From assembly GCA_026992595.1 (NCBI GenBank), contig JALWZW010000064.1, positions 8,923-32,118 on the forward strand: a stretch of 23,196 bases of DNA. The letters run 5' to 3'. The translations under genes were made by a program, and so were the position numbers. The DNA is from Microcaldota archaeon. Lineage in GTDB: Archaea; Micrarchaeota; Micrarchaeia; Anstonellales; Bilamarchaeaceae. Every line of letters begins with the position of its first letter. Position 1 is the first letter of the stretch. The notes under the pieces were generated by a model, which saw only the letters and a list, made by a program, of their open reading frames with translations, was not told the DNA's origin and did no database searches. Positions 21,950 to 23,196 of the stretch are shown piece after piece.

Positions 21950-22385
21950 AGGCAAGGATGCGCTTTCCCTTGAACCTTTCCACTTCCTCCTCCCTCTCCA
22001 AATCAACCACCAGAATATCTCTAAACGCCTCCGGCACCTTGTCGCGCTTACTTATCTTTGCAACAAAAAAGCGCTTATCTACAGCTGCATTTGAAGGAAG
22101 GGCGGACGGCTCAACCACCACCCGCGCATGTATAGAGACAAGTTTCTTTAAAAAGCCCACATCAGGAAAAACCTCCACCTCAATATGCACAGAATAGGTT
22201 AATTTATCATAAACATCAAAATTAACATTCAACCCTCGCAGCGCATCTTCATCAATTATGTGAATGAGTTTATAGCGGCCTGCTAACCTTTTGCATACCT
22301 CTACCGCACCGCCTAGATAGCGCCTTCCTTTTTTTAGGGAAAAGGCCTGTTTATCCTTTACAGCAACAACAGGCACCTCTAACAT
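21906..22385 (-). CDS. HisA-like half-barrel protein (uncharacterised)
   Basis: The first 60 residues resemble the start of HisA/HisF-type barrels: VPVVAVKDKQAFSLKKGRRYLG (start strand and phosphate loop region), then VEVCKRLAGRYKLIHIIDEDALRG, like the conserved hhHhVDLDxA segment. After that it diverges and at 159 residues is only about half of HisA (roughly 240), so it is a half-barrel or a degenerate relative, not a functional HisA. Its start overlaps the end of hisS by 35 nt and it probably is translated from the same message. Its end overlaps the KaiC-like gene by 44 nt in convergent orientation. Function unknown. Confidence 0.6.
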   Translation of the reverse strand: MLEVPVVAVKDKQAFSLKKGRRYLGGAVEVCKRLAGRYKLIHIIDEDALRGLNVNFDVYDKLTYSVHIEVEVFPDVGFLKKLVSIHARVVVEPSALPSNAAVDKRFFVAKISKRDKVPEAFRDILVVDLEREEEVERFKGKRILAFNPLPGVWAHLFLI

Positions 22386-22990
22386 GCGCTATCACTTCTT
22401 CTAAACTTAGCAACCTTTCTTCCCCGCTTTCCATATTCTTAAGAGTGTATTTGCCACTCTTCACCTCTTTTTCACCCACCACAAGCACATAAGGAATTTT
22501 TAAAGCGTTTGCATACTCAAATTGCTTCTTTAAATTGCGCTCGTGTAGGTCTGTTTCCACCGCAACACCCGCAGCGCGCAACTCTTCCGCCACCTTAAAT
22601 GCATGGGAGTAGGTGCTTTCAAAAGAGGCAATGAAAAGGCAAACATGCGTTTTTTTGCCGCCCTCCAGCAGCGTTGCCAAGCGGTCTACCCCTACCGAAA
22701 TGCCCACCGCAGGAGCGTCGCGGCCATACTGCGCTAAGAGCCGATCATAGCGCCCCCCTGCCATCACCGTACCCACTTCATTAGAAACTTTAATCTCATA
22801 AATAGGGCCTGTGTAATAACTCAAGCCGCGCACCAAATGGAGTTCCAAATTAACCGCAAAGGAACAGTTTTCTAAAATAAATTCTAATTGCTCCGCCGCC
22901 TCTTTATTAAGGGAGCGCGCGATGTCCAGCGCCTCTTCATTGTTTTTAGCGTAGAGATGGTCAATAAGTTCTTCCCCTCTTTTCCATCTC
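22351..22990 (-). CDS. hisS: Histidyl-tRNA synthetase, C-terminal part (partial)
   Basis: The frame encodes the end of the class II catalytic core and the anticodon-binding domain: VRGLSYYTGPIYE (HisA motif region), MAGGRYDRLL, and GISVGVDRL (motif 3), then the C-terminal domain with DLHERNLKKQFEYANALKIPYVLVVGE. It attaches histidine to tRNA-His. The open frame continues to about 23178, but the residues encoded beyond about 22990 (Gly/Val-rich, no HisRS similarity) come from the C-rich terminal stretch and I exclude them; the real N-terminal ~200 residues, including motifs 1 and 2, are not in the window. The C-terminus ends CCCCKG, produced where it overlaps the next gene. Confidence 0.85.
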
Positions 22991-23196
22991 TCGCCACCCG
23001 CACCCCCCCACAACCGCTCCGCACAACCCCCATCAACCCCCGCACCCCCACCAACCCCCCGAACCCCCCCCACCCCCCGACCAGCACCGAAATTGTCCAC
23101 CCACGCCACGCGCCCCTCAATGACGCCGACACGCACACCGACGCACTGCCCACCCCACAACCCGACCCCGGCCACCAACCGCCACCCCCCTCCCTA
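22991..23196. other. C-rich low-complexity contig end, probable assembly artefact
   Basis: The last ~205 bases are dominated by C with A and few T (runs such as AACCCCCCCCACCCCCCG), about 70% GC against roughly 40% elsewhere. The change is abrupt, occurs inside hisS, and destroys its protein similarity. That pattern fits low-quality read ends kept at a contig edge better than a biological insert. Confidence 0.7.

Noticed and set aside
1..23196. tRNA or rRNA genes
   Set aside because: I found no T-loop GTTCRA context with a matching acceptor stem in the short intergenic gaps, and gene density leaves little room.
22991..23196. Terminal C-rich stretch as a telomere-like or GC-rich element
   Set aside because: No periodic repeat is present and it interrupts a conserved gene; artefact is simpler.

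Overview
This 23.2 kb window looks like part of a small, gene-dense archaeal genome, most likely a DPANN lineage (Micrarchaeota/Diapherotrites-like; the phylum is an inference). Evidence: AT-rich TATA boxes about 20-30 nt upstream of start codons (leaderless-type genes), archaeal-type asparaginyl-tRNA synthetase, a stand-alone XPF nuclease, an archaeal AAA/DUF4143-type ATPase remnant, a KaiC-like ATPase, very short or overlapping gene junctions, and no ribosomal RNA, tRNA or CRISPR that I could see.

Left part (1-1756) is accessory: the first codons of a probable NPWW-type ATPase, a ribbon-helix-helix repressor with palindromic GTATTAC sites upstream, and an AbiE-type toxin-antitoxin pair in reversed order (nucleotidyltransferase first), with a perfect inverted repeat around its TATA box. 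From 1781 to 8338 come an M20 deacylase (-), lipoyl synthase (+), a winged-helix regulator (-) and a tight three-gene operon (HTH-like protein, PIN-domain protein, XPF-type nuclease). A 497-bp insert bounded by two identical 23-bp repeats carries the C-terminal remnant of a DUF4143-type ATPase. It is followed by asnS and a small basic protein with a duplicated SDEFTV motif.

The 8440-12677 block looks devoted to copper and the envelope: a CopA-type Cu+ ATPase translationally coupled to a DUF2085-like membrane protein, a convergent membrane-protein/winged-helix pair, and a membrane-anchored DsbA-like thiol oxidoreductase.

The most striking region is 12709-21949: a small coiled-coil protein, a giant 2,552-residue Arg/Glu-rich coiled-coil protein with two hydrophobic segments and an internally repeated module, a small protein predicted to have a ferredoxin-like fold, and a KaiC-like ATPase, all on one strand with short gaps or overlaps. 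I regard this as the best candidate for an undescribed system, perhaps a cell-surface, cytoskeletal or host-contact apparatus; that function is inference.

The right end has a HisA-like half-barrel protein and histidyl-tRNA synthetase on the minus strand. The last ~205 bases are C-rich, unlike the rest, and look like a contig-end artefact that replaces the N-terminal part of hisS. Across the window the palindrome AGCGCT is far commoner than composition predicts.
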